This document shows positions 22,839 to 32,591 of a stretch of DNA of 64,000 bases, in pieces. Under the pieces are notes generated by a model. The model saw nothing but the letters and a program-made list of their open reading frames with translations. It was not told the origin of the DNA and made no database searches. Both the position numbers and the translations under genes were made by a program. This stretch comes from Ascoidea rubescens DSM 1968. Taxonomy: Eukaryota; Ascomycota; Saccharomycetes; Ascoideales; Ascoideaceae. Every line of letters begins with the position of its first letter. The stretch's first letter is position 1. The stretch spans positions 248,001-312,000 of the forward strand of contig NW_017962922.1 in the NCBI RefSeq assembly GCF_001661345.1, written 5' to 3'.

Positions 22839-25040
22839 TTAATAGTCTAAATTTTCATAATTAGAACTTATAAAACTGTGCTTTAAATAACTTTGCCACA
22901 ATTTTTGCAATTGAATTTCTTTTTCTTTTTTACTTTTATTGCCTTTTTTATCTTTTTTGCCTTTGTTTTGATTTGCTTCAAATACTTTATCACCCTTTGC
23001 TTTGACTGGTTTACCTAAATTCTTTGCAAAATCGAGCCAATCTTGTACTAATAAAGAGTCCATATTATACTCTTCATCGGTTGAATATTCAAATTCATAA
23101 CCAAAGTCTTTTTTGCCTTTATTTATAGATTCTAAATCCAAATAATACTGGGCATATTTAAGAGGTGTAAATAATTGAGGATTGTAAGCAGGACCAGCTT
23201 CGATATCATCGGGTTTCTTTGGAGGAACACTTGGATCTTTTAATACATCAGATGTTATATAATTATCAGTGTTATCATAATTCTCGTTGTCATCATCATC
23301 ATTATCGTCATAAAGGTTGCGATTGATAAAGTGATCAAAATATTCTGAATCATTATCAGGAAAGATATCAGGGTATTCATTTTTCAAATTAATTTCAGCA
23401 TTTTTAAAGAAAACGGGCCATGGATCATAATTGGGAGAGCTTAATGCTGAGAATTCATTGTCTAAACCAGAAATGTTGTATTCCCAAATTCTAATACCTG
23501 GATTAAAAGTTGGAATGACACTTGCAGTTATGTGAACAATTGAATATCTTTCCGAGCTATTAAATGAGTCAGCTTTCTTTGATTTGATTTTTGAATAAAA
23601 GGATTTTCTAACGGTGTCCATATAGTCCACTTTTCCAACAGGGGTGCCTCCCATGATATCGAAATCATTTGATGAATGAGGAAAGTGTTCATAATTGTTG
23701 ATAAAGTCGTGGTAAGAATCTAAGTGAAACAGTTGGGTGTTGGTGATTTCGTTGATTTCGTCAATAAAATCTGGAAATAAAGCTTTTAGATCGTGAATTT
23801 GTGAGTTATTTTTTGAGATTGAAAGTTGGTTGTAATAGTTGTAGGTTTCCAAAGCATCTAAAGGAACGAAATGGTCGATATTCATATGGCCGTATAAACC
23901 ACCAATGATGATGTCTCTGTATTCATAAGTCCAGGATACGTATTTATTGTAGCAGGTGTAATCATAGTTTTTTGGAATTGGGGGAACATGGCCAGTCATC
24001 CAAACTTTCATATTTCTTCTTCTTAGTTCTTTCAAGGTTACACCCAACCAAGTGAATAGTTTATAGCCGGGTTGTTTCCTATTGTCACAGTTGTCAACGA
24101 GGGGATTGCTTTTAAATAAAAATAAGGTATTTATAGATAAAACGGCTAGATGATTTGGAATGATTTCAGAAAAAAAGTAAACGCCATTTTCAAAAACATG
24201 GTATTGGTCATTTGATACAAATCTTTCCCAAATTTTCCAGAGTTGTCTGCTTTGTAAGGTTGGGCCAGGGGAAAATAAGTTGTGTGGATAGACATCATTA
24301 TTGCCCAAGGAGGGAATCAATTTAACCAACAAGTCTCTTGGGTCAATGGAGTCTTTGTTTTTGAAAGAATTGTAAAAGAGATTTGAGATGTTTTGGTTTA
24401 ATTCAAAGATGTCATGTTCATATCTGGGTATAGCTCTATCATTGTCATGTCTAACGTTATCACCGGTCCAGACAATAAAGTCTATTTTGTCCTTGAGATT
24501 TTTTTCAACCCAGTCAATTGTGTCTTCAACTAAGATCAAGGGAGAATCACAACCAAGAATGGCATCACCATATTTGGAGGACTGGCCTTCACCTCTATGG
24601 CAAGCAGATTTAAAGGATGAGTTGGGAACGTAATGTGGATCGGGGTGTAAGTCAGTAATGTGCAAAAATCTCCCATGGATAACTTGAGTGGAGCCATCAG
24701 ACTTTTCAATCAAAACCGGATTGTTGTTTGTTGATAATTTCAAGGATTCTAGTTCTTTTAGCTGTTCATCGGTATAATAATATTTTGAGATTTTGCTGAC
24801 CTTGACATTGTCATTGTTAATATTGTGAGGTCTATCGACTTGGTCGCCAGAAAGAATATTGGCATTTAACGGGAGGTGACCCAATTTGTTTAATGATACA
24901 ATGGAGACCAAAAAGAGGGTTGATATAGAAACAAAAAAAGCGATGAGTTTTTTCAACTTGCAAGTACCAGAGTGTTTTGTTTGGCAAACTGACGTTGAAT
25001 CTATCGAAACAGCCTTTTCGTTCTCTGGTAACAAATCCAT
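22839..25040 (-). CDS. PPN1: Vacuolar endopolyphosphatase Ppn1
   Basis: A 733-aa type II membrane metallophosphoesterase that cleaves long polyphosphate chains in the vacuole. A single signal-anchor helix lies at about 32-50 (LIAFFVSISTLFLVSIVSL). Metal-site motifs are all present: ITDLHPDPHY at 128-137, WTGDNVRHD at 191-199, GNNDVYPHN near 246, TGHVPP, and GLYGHMNIDHF. The C-terminal half has the family's acidic linker and a Lys-rich tail (KGKKDKKGNKSKK). It is slightly longer than S. cerevisiae Ppn1 (674 aa). The ATG at 25040 directly precedes the cytosolic tail. In S. cerevisiae the gene belongs to the phosphate (Pho4) regulon; a CACGTG with non-T flanks lies 336 bases upstream here. Confidence 0.95.
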   Translation of the reverse strand: MDLLPENEKAVSIDSTSVCQTKHSGTCKLKKLIAFFVSISTLFLVSIVSLNKLGHLPLNANILSGDQVDRPHNINNDNVKVSKISKYYYTDEQLKELESLKLSTNNNPVLIEKSDGSTQVIHGRFLHITDLHPDPHYVPNSSFKSACHRGEGQSSKYGDAILGCDSPLILVEDTIDWVEKNLKDKIDFIVWTGDNVRHDNDRAIPRYEHDIFELNQNISNLFYNSFKNKDSIDPRDLLVKLIPSLGNNDVYPHNLFSPGPTLQSRQLWKIWERFVSNDQYHVFENGVYFFSEIIPNHLAVLSINTLFLFKSNPLVDNCDNRKQPGYKLFTWLGVTLKELRRRNMKVWMTGHVPPIPKNYDYTCYNKYVSWTYEYRDIIIGGLYGHMNIDHFVPLDALETYNYYNQLSISKNNSQIHDLKALFPDFIDEINEITNTQLFHLDSYHDFINNYEHFPHSSNDFDIMGGTPVGKVDYMDTVRKSFYSKIKSKKADSFNSSERYSIVHITASVIPTFNPGIRIWEYNISGLDNEFSALSSPNYDPWPVFFKNAEINLKNEYPDIFPDNDSEYFDHFINRNLYDDNDDDDNENYDNTDNYITSDVLKDPSVPPKKPDDIEAGPAYNPQLFTPLKYAQYYLDLESINKGKKDFGYEFEYSTDEEYNMDSLLVQDWLDFAKNLGKPVKAKGDKVFEANQNKGKKDKKGNKSKKEKEIQLQKLWQSYLKHSFISSNYENLDY

Positions 25041-25375
25041 GATCAGTTTGTATGTTGTTGAGCAAATTTCAAAAGCAGGTATTTACCATGAAACTGGGTA
25101 GAAGGTAGTTGAAGTTATTGAATCTCAGAAAGTGAAAGAGGTAGAAGGAAACGAAAAAATCTATCAATCGCAATATAAACAGGAATATAATTAGCAATTT
25201 ATAGCAAGCCTTGGGTGCAGACTCGAGATAAGGAATAAAGACAGTGGCTGTTACATAAACAGCAGAGAAAGAGAATATATCTGGGCTCAAGGCCTGGCTC
25301 TGATTGATCAATGCGCTTTTCGCTGAGAGAACAAAAAAATAAGGTTCACACGAAATTCGAATGGGGTTATTGCGG

Positions 25376-25381
25376 CACGTG
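25376..25381. promoter_or_regulatory. Candidate PHO box (CACGTG) upstream of PPN1
   Basis: GGCACGTGCA, a bHLH E-box. The base 5' of the core is G on one strand and G on the other, not T; in S. cerevisiae a 5' T favours Cbf1 and disfavours Pho4. Its place 336 bases upstream of a known phosphate-regulon gene makes Pho4 binding plausible. One isolated six-base site is weak evidence. Confidence 0.4.
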
Positions 25382-26343
25382 CACAGCAGCCAAAGAACGT
25401 CATTGAGACAAAGAAGCCACAGCGCTGGACACAAGCAGCCAGCAGGAGTGTGCAGTAGTGTGCAGCACGGGCTGGCGGTGGCAGTGCTCGGGCCGTGCTG
25501 GTGCTGGTGGCCGAGTGGTACGCGCTGTTGGCGAGAGCAGACACGCAGCGGTTCGGTTCTTTGAAGAGGCATTGAGAGAGCTGTTTATGAGTGAGTTGCT
25601 TCTATTGTTTGGGATGTTCAGATTGACAGACGTGTTTAGTTGCTGGACGATGTTCTGTAGTCTTTTGTACTCCAGTTGAAATGAAAAGGGTTGCTTGAAT
25701 TAAACTTTTCTTGTCTGAACACAATTCTGAAGTTTCAATTTGAAATATTGTTCTCGACTTGAGTCTACTCTTCATCAGCTGTGATATAAACACACTCAAG
25801 ATTTGACGTACAAACTCATTGATTATATTTAAACTATCATTTCAACGGTTTATTTCAGTGGTTCATTTTAACGGCTTGATTAGAAATTGTTAGAGATATA
25901 TCTAAACCAACTTAGTGTACATCAGATCAAAACTAAGGTTTCTGCAAGCTCTGCTTCAGTATAATCATTATATTTTATTGTTTTTTTGTTTTTGGTTGTA
26001 TAATTAGCTATTTAACCCGTTAACCCGTAATATAGTTGATTTATGATATTATTGATCGAAAAAACCTTTAAATAAAGTGCTGCGATATACTGCAATGCTC
26101 CACTCTTATTTAAATTTAAGTTGACACATTGTAGATCTTCAGATGCATTTCAAAAAGCATATATTTATGAACAGAATCTGGTATCTGGTTCGATCAATGT
26201 AGAATAAATGTTGATGATTTTTATTCAAATGGAGTATAAAATCTACACTCTTATATTTTTTTAAACCTTACAAATGTTGGATTTAGTAAGATTTACCCAC
26301 AACATAAGCTGGAATACTAAATAATGTGGTCATCACAACTAGA

Positions 26344-26375
26344 AATGACAAATTGTGGAAAAGCAATTTTTGTCA
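26344..26375. other. Hairpin downstream of PUT1
   Basis: ATGACAAATTG, an eight-base loop, then CAATTTTTGTCAT. The stem is near-perfect with two unpaired T, and further pairing (GGTCAT with ATGACC) lies outside it. It is about 155 bases past the PUT1 stop codon and could be in its 3' untranslated region. Function unknown. Confidence 0.35.
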
Positions 26376-26531
26376 TGACCGCAAAAGTATTATATTGTAT
26401 TTTGTTTATTGCTTAGTCTAACGCTCTATAAAAAAATGCATGTAAATTTTTGAATGAATATGAAATACAATTTATATGTAAATATAAATATAAATGTAAA
26501 TTAAAAGTGAAAATTAGTATTGACACAGATA

Positions 26532-27968
26532 TCAAAATAATCTTTTAGTTATTGTTTTGACAACACCTTTCAAAAGCCCTAAACCAGTGTCTGTTCTTGA
26601 AGTTAAGGAATCACCGTTTTCCTCTAATCTTCGTTTTAAATACTCTTTGGTTTCAAAAGGAGGACCCCAAGGCACATACTTAATAATGTTTTTAGCATTC
26701 ATTTCATTGATCAATTTAAACCCAATATCATCCGCCATGCCTAATAATTGGCCCAAAACAATATTATTTGAATTCAATGAAGAGTTCTTCTTTAAAAGAT
26801 TAGTGGTCTTAACCAAAGATTGGTCGTTGTGAGAGGCAACCACTAAATGTGAACAAGTGGAGTTGTTGCCCTTTTTGATAATTTCATTAATAATAAATGA
26901 AATCCCCTTGTTATAGTTGCTATCAGTATCTTCTTTAGTATCGTGAATAACTTGCGCTCTATTAGGCTCAGTGTGAAGATATGCACCTCTAACTAATTTC
27001 AAACCGATTTTGTAATTGTTTTTCGAAGCCAATTCCAATTCTTTCAAAATCATGTCATACGATTGCTTTAGATACATTTGAATAGTTCCAACAACTGATA
27101 TAAATTCATGTTCATCTTTATTAAATCGTTCCGACAAAATTCTTTGCAAAATGTAGACATTTTGCTGCAACTCAAATGATTCTGCGTCAATCACCACAAT
27201 TATAAATGGCGATTTTCGATCTGGAAACTGTTTGGATAACTCAATGTTTTTATTACAAGCATGCTCAATGATTTTTGAACAATTTTCAATCAATTCATTT
27301 CTTTGTTTTTCATAATCTGGATGATTGAAATTTTTCAAAACATTTTTGGGATCCGAAACTAATGCTGTAGGTTTTAAAGCGATATATCCCGGTGGGATTT
27401 GATTAATGTTCTTAGATTGATTGATTAAATTCGGAACCAAAATATGATCAATTGACTTGATGGACTCATCAACAATATAATCAATATCAATGTTTTTCTC
27501 TCCATTACAATCTTCAATCGTTAAGGATATCATCATATTATCAATACCTCTTTCAGACAATCTTTTTCCAGTTTCAACAACATCGTTAAAGGTTTCACCA
27601 CCACAGTAATACTGGTAAACTAATCCTTTAATCACTTTCATGGGTATGTATGGGAATAATTTTATGACACTGTTCAAAACAAATTTGTTTAAAGTGGCTA
27701 TTCCAATGCATGACAACTGAAATAATTCTTGTTTGTTTAATGTGTCCAAAAATTCAATATTAGTTGACAATTTGTTGTTGTCATTGTTCAAGTTAGGGCT
27801 TGATGAGCCTGGATTGGAATTTGACAGAAGAGTTGTAGTCGTCAAGTTCGAGTTCTTTTGAGTAGTAGAAATAAACCTTATCTTATTATTTTTCATGACA
27901 AGTGATTTGAGAATATTACCATCAGCTTTCAATCCGTTTTTCCTAATTAATGCCGTTGACCTATACAT
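26532..27968 (-). CDS. PUT1: Mitochondrial proline dehydrogenase Put1
   Basis: A 478-aa FAD-dependent proline oxidase of the mitochondrial inner-membrane matrix face, converting proline to pyrroline-5-carboxylate and passing electrons to ubiquinone. The N-terminus (MYRSTALIRKNGLKADGNILK, then RFISTTQKN) is basic and hydroxyl-rich, like a mitochondrial presequence. TIM-barrel motifs are IALKPTAL, VVIDAESFELQQ, LKLVRGAYLHTE, VASHNDQSL, LGQLLGMADD and the C-terminal YVPWGPPFETKEYLKRRLEENGD that closes the active site. The length matches the family (S. cerevisiae 476). The ATG at 27968 is the first real start; the longer frame uses TTG. No clear Put3 site (CGG-N10-CCG) was found in the upstream 600 bases. 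Confidence 0.95.
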   Translation of the reverse strand: MYRSTALIRKNGLKADGNILKSLVMKNNKIRFISTTQKNSNLTTTTLLSNSNPGSSSPNLNNDNNKLSTNIEFLDTLNKQELFQLSCIGIATLNKFVLNSVIKLFPYIPMKVIKGLVYQYYCGGETFNDVVETGKRLSERGIDNMMISLTIEDCNGEKNIDIDYIVDESIKSIDHILVPNLINQSKNINQIPPGYIALKPTALVSDPKNVLKNFNHPDYEKQRNELIENCSKIIEHACNKNIELSKQFPDRKSPFIIVVIDAESFELQQNVYILQRILSERFNKDEHEFISVVGTIQMYLKQSYDMILKELELASKNNYKIGLKLVRGAYLHTEPNRAQVIHDTKEDTDSNYNKGISFIINEIIKKGNNSTCSHLVVASHNDQSLVKTTNLLKKNSSLNSNNIVLGQLLGMADDIGFKLINEMNAKNIIKYVPWGPPFETKEYLKRRLEENGDSLTSRTDTGLGLLKGVVKTITKRLF

Positions 27969-28615
27969 ATTGAAGAGTAAATCTGGCAAAATACAATTAA
28001 AAGAGCCGAATTAAATTAAATTTGATTAAACTGGAAGAGAAAAGTAGACAATTAATAAAATTCTTCTTGCTCTCTAAATAGAAATCAATAAGGAAAAGGA
28101 AAAGGAAAAGGAAAAAGAAAAGAAAAGGAAAAAGAAAAGAAAAGGAAATAAAAAAAAAGTAAGACCTCAAGAAAAAAAAAAGAATTGATCATGTTTATAT
28201 ATATCGAAAAAAATAGCACAACCAGCTCGAAGATAACACATAAAACAAAATGGATAACTGATAGCTGCAATATCTACAATATTCGCAATCGGCTAAGACT
28301 ATCAGTGATGAAAAATGAAATCAGCAATTGAATGAGCATAGAATCATCTTTTCCCATTTTCGTGATGCTCCAGTTTTTCCAATGATAGGAAAATGGGACT
28401 CAAAGCTCGATCCGCTTTTATCTCCAACCACAGCGCCCGCAGCGGGATCTCGCGCCCGTCAACGCGTGTGTCTGCAGAGCCACTACACTGGAAGCTGGCT
28501 ACGGCAAACGAGCTCCGATGCTTTTTTCGGCTGAAGTTTTGTTGCTTGTGAGGTGAAGGTTATTATATCGTGGACTGAAAAGGGAAGAAGTGGGTTCTTG
28601 TTGGCTTTCGCAAAG
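27969..28615. promoter_or_regulatory. PUT1-DML1 divergent promoter
   Basis: The PUT1 side carries a polypurine tract of GGAAAA units (about 28091-28165). The DML1 side has a GC-rich island (28410-28520) containing ACGCGT. No gene is seen. Confidence 0.5.
28462..28467. promoter_or_regulatory. ACGCGT (MCB-like) site upstream of DML1
   Basis: ACGCGT within the GC-rich island, 149 bases upstream of the DML1 ATG. In yeasts this hexamer is the MBF (Mbp1/Swi6) core for G1/S transcription. A single copy is only suggestive. Confidence 0.3.
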
Positions 28616-30328
28616 ATGCATGAGATATTGACGCTATCGTTGTCCAATAAAGCCAACCACTTGGCCACCCATTTTTTCAACTCCCAGGAATCGTATTTGG
28701 ATTACACTAAGGGAGCTTCTCATTCAATTACCAATCCCAATGTCTTTTTGAGCTCAAATTTAAACAGAATAACAAACACTCTTGATTTCAATCCAAGAGC
28801 AATTTTATGGGATTTCAAAAATGCCTTTGGCTCATTGAATCAGTACCAGTATTTTGAATCGTTTAATGATGATAACAACAACAACAACAACAACAACAGC
28901 TACAATTGGGATGGCGAAATTATTAAAATCCAACAATCAAGAATTGAAAAAAATGATTATCAAAAGTATTTAGATGGAGAATTGGAGAGCACAAAATTGC
29001 AAGAGATTAAACTAAAGAAAAATAATTTATTGGGTCTTGATAATACATTATATTGGTCAGATTATTCTAGAGTCATATATGATCGAAATTCATTCAATAA
29101 TTTAAACGATTGGGAATATCACCCAATTCATTATCCCAATGGCAAATTAAAATTTCACAATAATAGTAATGAAAATAGGAACAAAGTACCATTTAATGAT
29201 TTTGATCAAGGTGTATTAGAATATGATAAAGTTAAATTGAATTATAATGAAGATTATATTGAGAATAATATCCGATATTTTATTGAAAAGTGCGATAACT
29301 TATCTGGACTAAATTTGATTATTGATATTGATTCAGGTTGGCCTGGTTTATTGAATCAGTTTTTAGAGTTTATAAAAGATGATTATTTAAACAAGAAGAA
29401 TCTATTTACTTATGGATTATTTAATAATAATGTTGAGAAAAATAAAGTTTCAGCCGGATTAATAAGTCGGATTAAAAGTTTAGTTACAATATTAGATTCA
29501 TCAACAATGTTTTTCCCAATTGATTCGTTACCTAAGATTTCAAAGAATTATTATTTAAACAATAGCAATTATAATAATAAAAGCTCATGGCATAATGCAG
29601 CTATTCAATTTTTGAATTATGAAAATTTGAATATACTATTTTGCGATAAAAAGTTGAATATTAGCATGAGTCATATTGAGAATTCATTAAATATTGGATC
29701 GAATAGAAATATAGTTGGTGATATTAATTCCATAATCGTTGATAATAGTAATAATAGTAATAGCAATTACACTATTGATTACTCATCAAGCTTTTTTGAG
29801 CTTGAATTAGGGAACAAAAGATTTCAAGATAAATTTAATAAATTTAAAAATAAAAATAGGCAAAATAAGACATTTAATAAAATATATGTATCTCGTACAG
29901 TACTTAAGAATAAGAATAACGAGAAGAATATCAATGAAGAAGAAGAAAAAGAAAATTCAAAAAGGATTGATGATATCATTGAAAAGGATCAAAATAAATT
30001 AATTTCTAATGGAACCAATTCAAATAATTTAAGTAAACTTCATTCAAATATTGGATTTTTGGATAACGATAATGATTCATTTCCTATGGACGATTTAAAA
30101 TTGGTTAAGGAAAATGATAACTTGATATCGAGCTATAGCATTAATGATTTTAATACGAGAACTTATTTAAATAAATTGAATTTTATTGTTCAAAACACTG
30201 GGAACAGGTTTTTTAAGATGGATGATAAGGAGGAAAAAATTGATCAATTGGGCACATTTGCTCAAGAGTATGAGTTTGGATATAATTCTGATGATGATTA
30301 TGATGATTTTGATAGCGATTACTATTAA
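28616..30328 (+). CDS. DML1: Dml1/Misato-family tubulin-like protein
   Basis: A 570-aa member of the Misato/Dml1 family, which has distant tubulin/FtsZ similarity and is linked in S. cerevisiae to mitochondrial DNA inheritance. The start MHEILTLSLSNKANHLATHFFN followed by QESYL is the diagnostic family N-terminus, followed by SNPRAILWDFKN-like (FNPRAILWDFKNAFG), the QSRIEKNDYQKYLD segment and YWSDYSRVIYDRNS. A second conserved block (LIIDIDSGWPGLLNQFLEFIKDDY) matches the Misato segment II region. The protein is longer than S. cerevisiae Dml1 (475 aa) because of Asn-rich insertions and a Lys/Glu/Asn-rich insert near 425-480. The acidic tail (DDDYDDFDSDYY) ends it. ATG 28616 is chosen because the family N-terminus begins there; the 21 codons above it are unrelated. 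Confidence 0.88.
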   Translation: MHEILTLSLSNKANHLATHFFNSQESYLDYTKGASHSITNPNVFLSSNLNRITNTLDFNPRAILWDFKNAFGSLNQYQYFESFNDDNNNNNNNNSYNWDGEIIKIQQSRIEKNDYQKYLDGELESTKLQEIKLKKNNLLGLDNTLYWSDYSRVIYDRNSFNNLNDWEYHPIHYPNGKLKFHNNSNENRNKVPFNDFDQGVLEYDKVKLNYNEDYIENNIRYFIEKCDNLSGLNLIIDIDSGWPGLLNQFLEFIKDDYLNKKNLFTYGLFNNNVEKNKVSAGLISRIKSLVTILDSSTMFFPIDSLPKISKNYYLNNSNYNNKSSWHNAAIQFLNYENLNILFCDKKLNISMSHIENSLNIGSNRNIVGDINSIIVDNSNNSNSNYTIDYSSSFFELELGNKRFQDKFNKFKNKNRQNKTFNKIYVSRTVLKNKNNEKNINEEEEKENSKRIDDIIEKDQNKLISNGTNSNNLSKLHSNIGFLDNDNDSFPMDDLKLVKENDNLISSYSINDFNTRTYLNKLNFIVQNTGNRFFKMDDKEEKIDQLGTFAQEYEFGYNSDDDYDDFDSDYY

Positions 30329-31008
30329 ATGTTATTTAACAATAAAACACATCCAATTGATTAAATTGATTAAATTGATGAATTTTAATGCTAATAAAGT
30401 TTCATAGATTTATTACAGAATTATGATCAGTGTTTATTTTGTTTTTTTGTACCAGTATTAGGGATCATCGCTCATCACTTGAATTTTATACTTCAATTAA
30501 GTTCAATAGTTGCAAATTTTATAATAATTTTAATGATATGTAAATCGCAAATAGATAAGATTTTGAAACAAGGAATTGGACAGAAGAAAACAAAAAAAAA
30601 TGTTTCCTTACTTATTACAATCTGAGCAGAACAAATACGATATGATAATAACAAGAAATATAAAATGTAACCATTTCTAAGGAACCTAAGAAGTTTATGA
30701 AAGAAAGCTTTGATGAAATTGATTGGACGGTTTTCCATTTCAACACAAATTCAATAACACATAAAAATTAAAGTGTAGAGGCACAGGAAAATGAGATTGG
30801 AACCCTGAGTTTTGATGAGAAGCGATGCTTGACGTGTCGCTGAGACAATGTTGTTTATTACTTGACGTTGGTGAAAAAATTACAATATAAAAAGATATGA
30901 AGATGGGAAAATGAAAACCTTTTAGTTATTCGCGATCAATTTTTCACTCTAGTAAATCTAAAATATATCAGCAGTTTGCATTGCTTCATCAAATCGCTAC
31001 TATTCAAG
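30329..31008. other. DML1-ACP intergenic region
   Basis: 680 AT-rich bases holding the DML1 3' region and the promoter of the frameshifted ACP gene. No RNA gene or protein gene is recognised. Confidence 0.4.
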
Positions 31009-31382
31009 ATGCTTAGAAAATCAATGACTGTTATTCCCTACCACATTGCTGCTGCTAGATTCTTATTTTTCTCAACTCCAAAGGCCATTCCAAGCTTAAG
31101 GAACAATCTCTTTACCCAAAAAGGGTTTTCTGCTCAAAGATACTACTCATCTACTGTTGGTGGTGAATTCAAAACCTTCATCGCTGAATATCTTGAAGTA
31201 AGACGAGGAAAAGTACAGAATAGCAGCAGATTTGTCGAAGATTTGGGTGCTGATTCATTGAAGATGCAGAAATAATAACATTGTCGGAGGATGCGTATGG
31301 TATGAAAATTCCAGACGAAGAAGCCAAAAAGCTCACCACTGTTGGTGCCATGTTTGGCTATATTAAGAGGAAGCAACCATAG
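31009..31382 (+). pseudogene. Second mitochondrial acyl carrier protein gene, frameshifted
   Basis: From ATG 31009 the frame encodes a presequence-like start (MLRKSMTVIPYHIAAARFLF ... RYYSS) and an ACP domain up to the phosphopantetheine site FVEDLGADSLKM, then hits a stop at 31273. In the -1 frame the domain continues without a gap in family length: AEIITLSEDAYGMKIPDEEA, KKLTTVGAMFGYIKRKQP, stop at 31380-31382. The break is thus a net loss of one base close to 31266. No slippery heptamer or intron explains it. It may be a recent pseudogene or a sequence error. Also odd is Lys after the DSL serine motif, where Asp is usual. It sits just upstream of intact ACP1, so the pair looks like an old tandem duplication; Yarrowia also has two ACPMs tied to complex I. 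Confidence 0.75.
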
Positions 31383-31725
31383 GTAGACTGCCTATCCCCT
31401 GAAGCTGCAAGCGACACACCAACTCTTAAGCAGACTGGAGCTGATGGAAAGCTCTTCTATAGCTAGCAGATACAGGCGCGTTTATCTCCATCGCCGGCAC
31501 GCCAAATTAGGCAGCCTTCAAATGCCGCCGGGGTTGCGAGCCCATATCACGTGTATTGCTATTTTGGAGAGTGGATTGGTTGAGCGAAAAAAGTGCGAGA
31601 GGCAGCTCATTTCTAATCACAAATCTACAATTTGTTGTTTATCAGTCTGTTTGGTCGTGGTTTAGTCCTTTAGATATTTGTCTTGCTCTTCGTCTTTATT
31701 GTTTTCTTTGTTTTCTTCTTCAACA
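31383..31725. promoter_or_regulatory. ACP1 promoter
   Basis: Between the two ACP genes. It contains a GC-rich patch (31475-31560) with GCCGGC and GCCGCCGGGG and a CACGTG, then a pyrimidine-rich leader ending in CAACA before the ATG. No other gene is seen. Confidence 0.5.
31549..31554. promoter_or_regulatory. CACGTG site (Cbf1-type) upstream of ACP1
   Basis: ATCACGTGTA, 177 bases upstream of the ACP1 ATG. The 5' T matches the TCACGTG preference of Cbf1. In many non-Saccharomyces yeasts Cbf1 sites mark respiratory or ribosomal genes. Suggestive only. Confidence 0.35.
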
Positions 31726-32175
31726 ATGTTCAAATTCGCTGTTCGTTCTTTGCCTCGTTCTGCTACTATTGTCAAATCTTTGGTGCCATCTGCTTCACGC
31801 TCAATCACAACTTCTTCTGCTCAAAACACTTCGAAGATTATTCCAAATGCCTTCACAAACAAAAATTTGAATTTCATTAATAACCCAAATAACCAATTAA
31901 GCTTTCTTAGAAGAAACTATTCCTCCTTGACTAAAGATGATGTATCCAAAAGAGTTTACGATGTTATTAAAAGTTTTGAAAAGACCAAAGATATTGAGAT
32001 CTCCAACGAATTAAATTTTGCTACCGATTTAGGTCTTGACTCCTTGGATGTTGTTGAAGTCTTAGTAGCAATTGAAGAAGAGTTTGATTTTGAAATTCCA
32101 GATAATGACGCTGATGAAATCAAGTCTGTTGGTCAAGTCATTGAGTATATCGTTAACCACCCCGAGGCTAATTGA
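31726..32175 (+). CDS. ACP1: Mitochondrial acyl carrier protein
   Basis: A 149-aa mitochondrial type II fatty-acid-synthesis carrier, also a structural partner of LYR proteins, the Fe-S assembly machinery and complex I. A basic Ser/Arg-rich presequence ([19 protein letters not shown] to about residue 65) precedes the ACP domain. The phosphopantetheine Ser lies in [20 protein letters not shown], followed by [20 protein letters not shown] and the last helix VIEYIVNHP. The ATG at 31726 gives the presequence; the frame above it has no ATG. It is adjacent to the frameshifted paralogue upstream. Confidence 0.95.
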   Translation: MFKFAVRSLPRSATIVKSLVPSASRSITTSSAQNTSKIIPNAFTNKNLNFINNPNNQLSFLRRNYSSLTKDDVSKRVYDVIKSFEKTKDIEISNELNFATDLGLDSLDVVEVLVAIEEEFDFEIPDNDADEIKSVGQVIEYIVNHPEAN

Positions 32176-32591
32176 TAGATTAATTTCTTAATTAAGTATT
32201 TAATGTTCTCCGTATTTAAGTAATTTATGCAATTCAATTAATCAAACGATTTATATTAGTTATTGTACATAGATATAAAATGGCATAATTTATCATTTGC
32301 AATTCAGTTTTTTATTATGTAATCCGCCTTTTTTTTCGTTTTTTTTTACCTGGAATCATTATACAAAGTTAAGTCAATATAATTAAAGTTAAACTGCTAT
32401 TAGTCTAGAAACAAACGAAAAAGGAGTTGGTGTTAAATTATCATCATTATTAACGCAATAGACATTAGAAATAGAAATTAAATAGAAATTAAATAGACAA
32501 AAAACAATCAAACCTTTGCAACAATAATTTTTACTTGAAACCATCTTTATTTAGTATAGTTGTTTTTATTGTTCTTTGTTCAAATTTTAAA
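32176..32591. other. ACP1-SDS22 intergenic region
   Basis: 416 AT-rich bases with T-runs (32330-32347). They hold the ACP1 3' region and SDS22 promoter. Nothing else is recognised. Confidence 0.4.

Larger units (their letters stand above)
25041..26531. other. 1.5-kb PPN1-PUT1 intergenic region
   Basis: The half near PPN1 (25350-25600) is a GC-rich island with TGCTGG/GTGCAG repeats. The rest is AT-rich. A 167-codon minus-strand open frame (25069-25572) with hydrophobic stretches overlaps the probable PPN1 promoter but has no recognisable domain. A hairpin lies at 26344-26375. No convincing gene is seen. Confidence 0.4.

Noticed and set aside
25490-25560. A Ser/Leu-type tRNA (GTGGCCGAGTGGTAC ... 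GCGGTTCGGTTC)
   Set aside because: The D-arm and T-loop words are present, but no acceptor stem or anticodon stem pairs around them.
25069-25572. 167-codon minus-strand frame upstream of PPN1
   Set aside because: It overlaps the likely PPN1 promoter and GC-rich island, lacks a domain and has Cys/Leu/Pro composition typical of a chance frame.
31261-31300. Programmed frameshift or intron rescuing the second ACP
   Set aside because: There is no X-XXY-YYZ slippery site and no GT...AG pair of suitable size; a pseudogene or sequence error is simpler.
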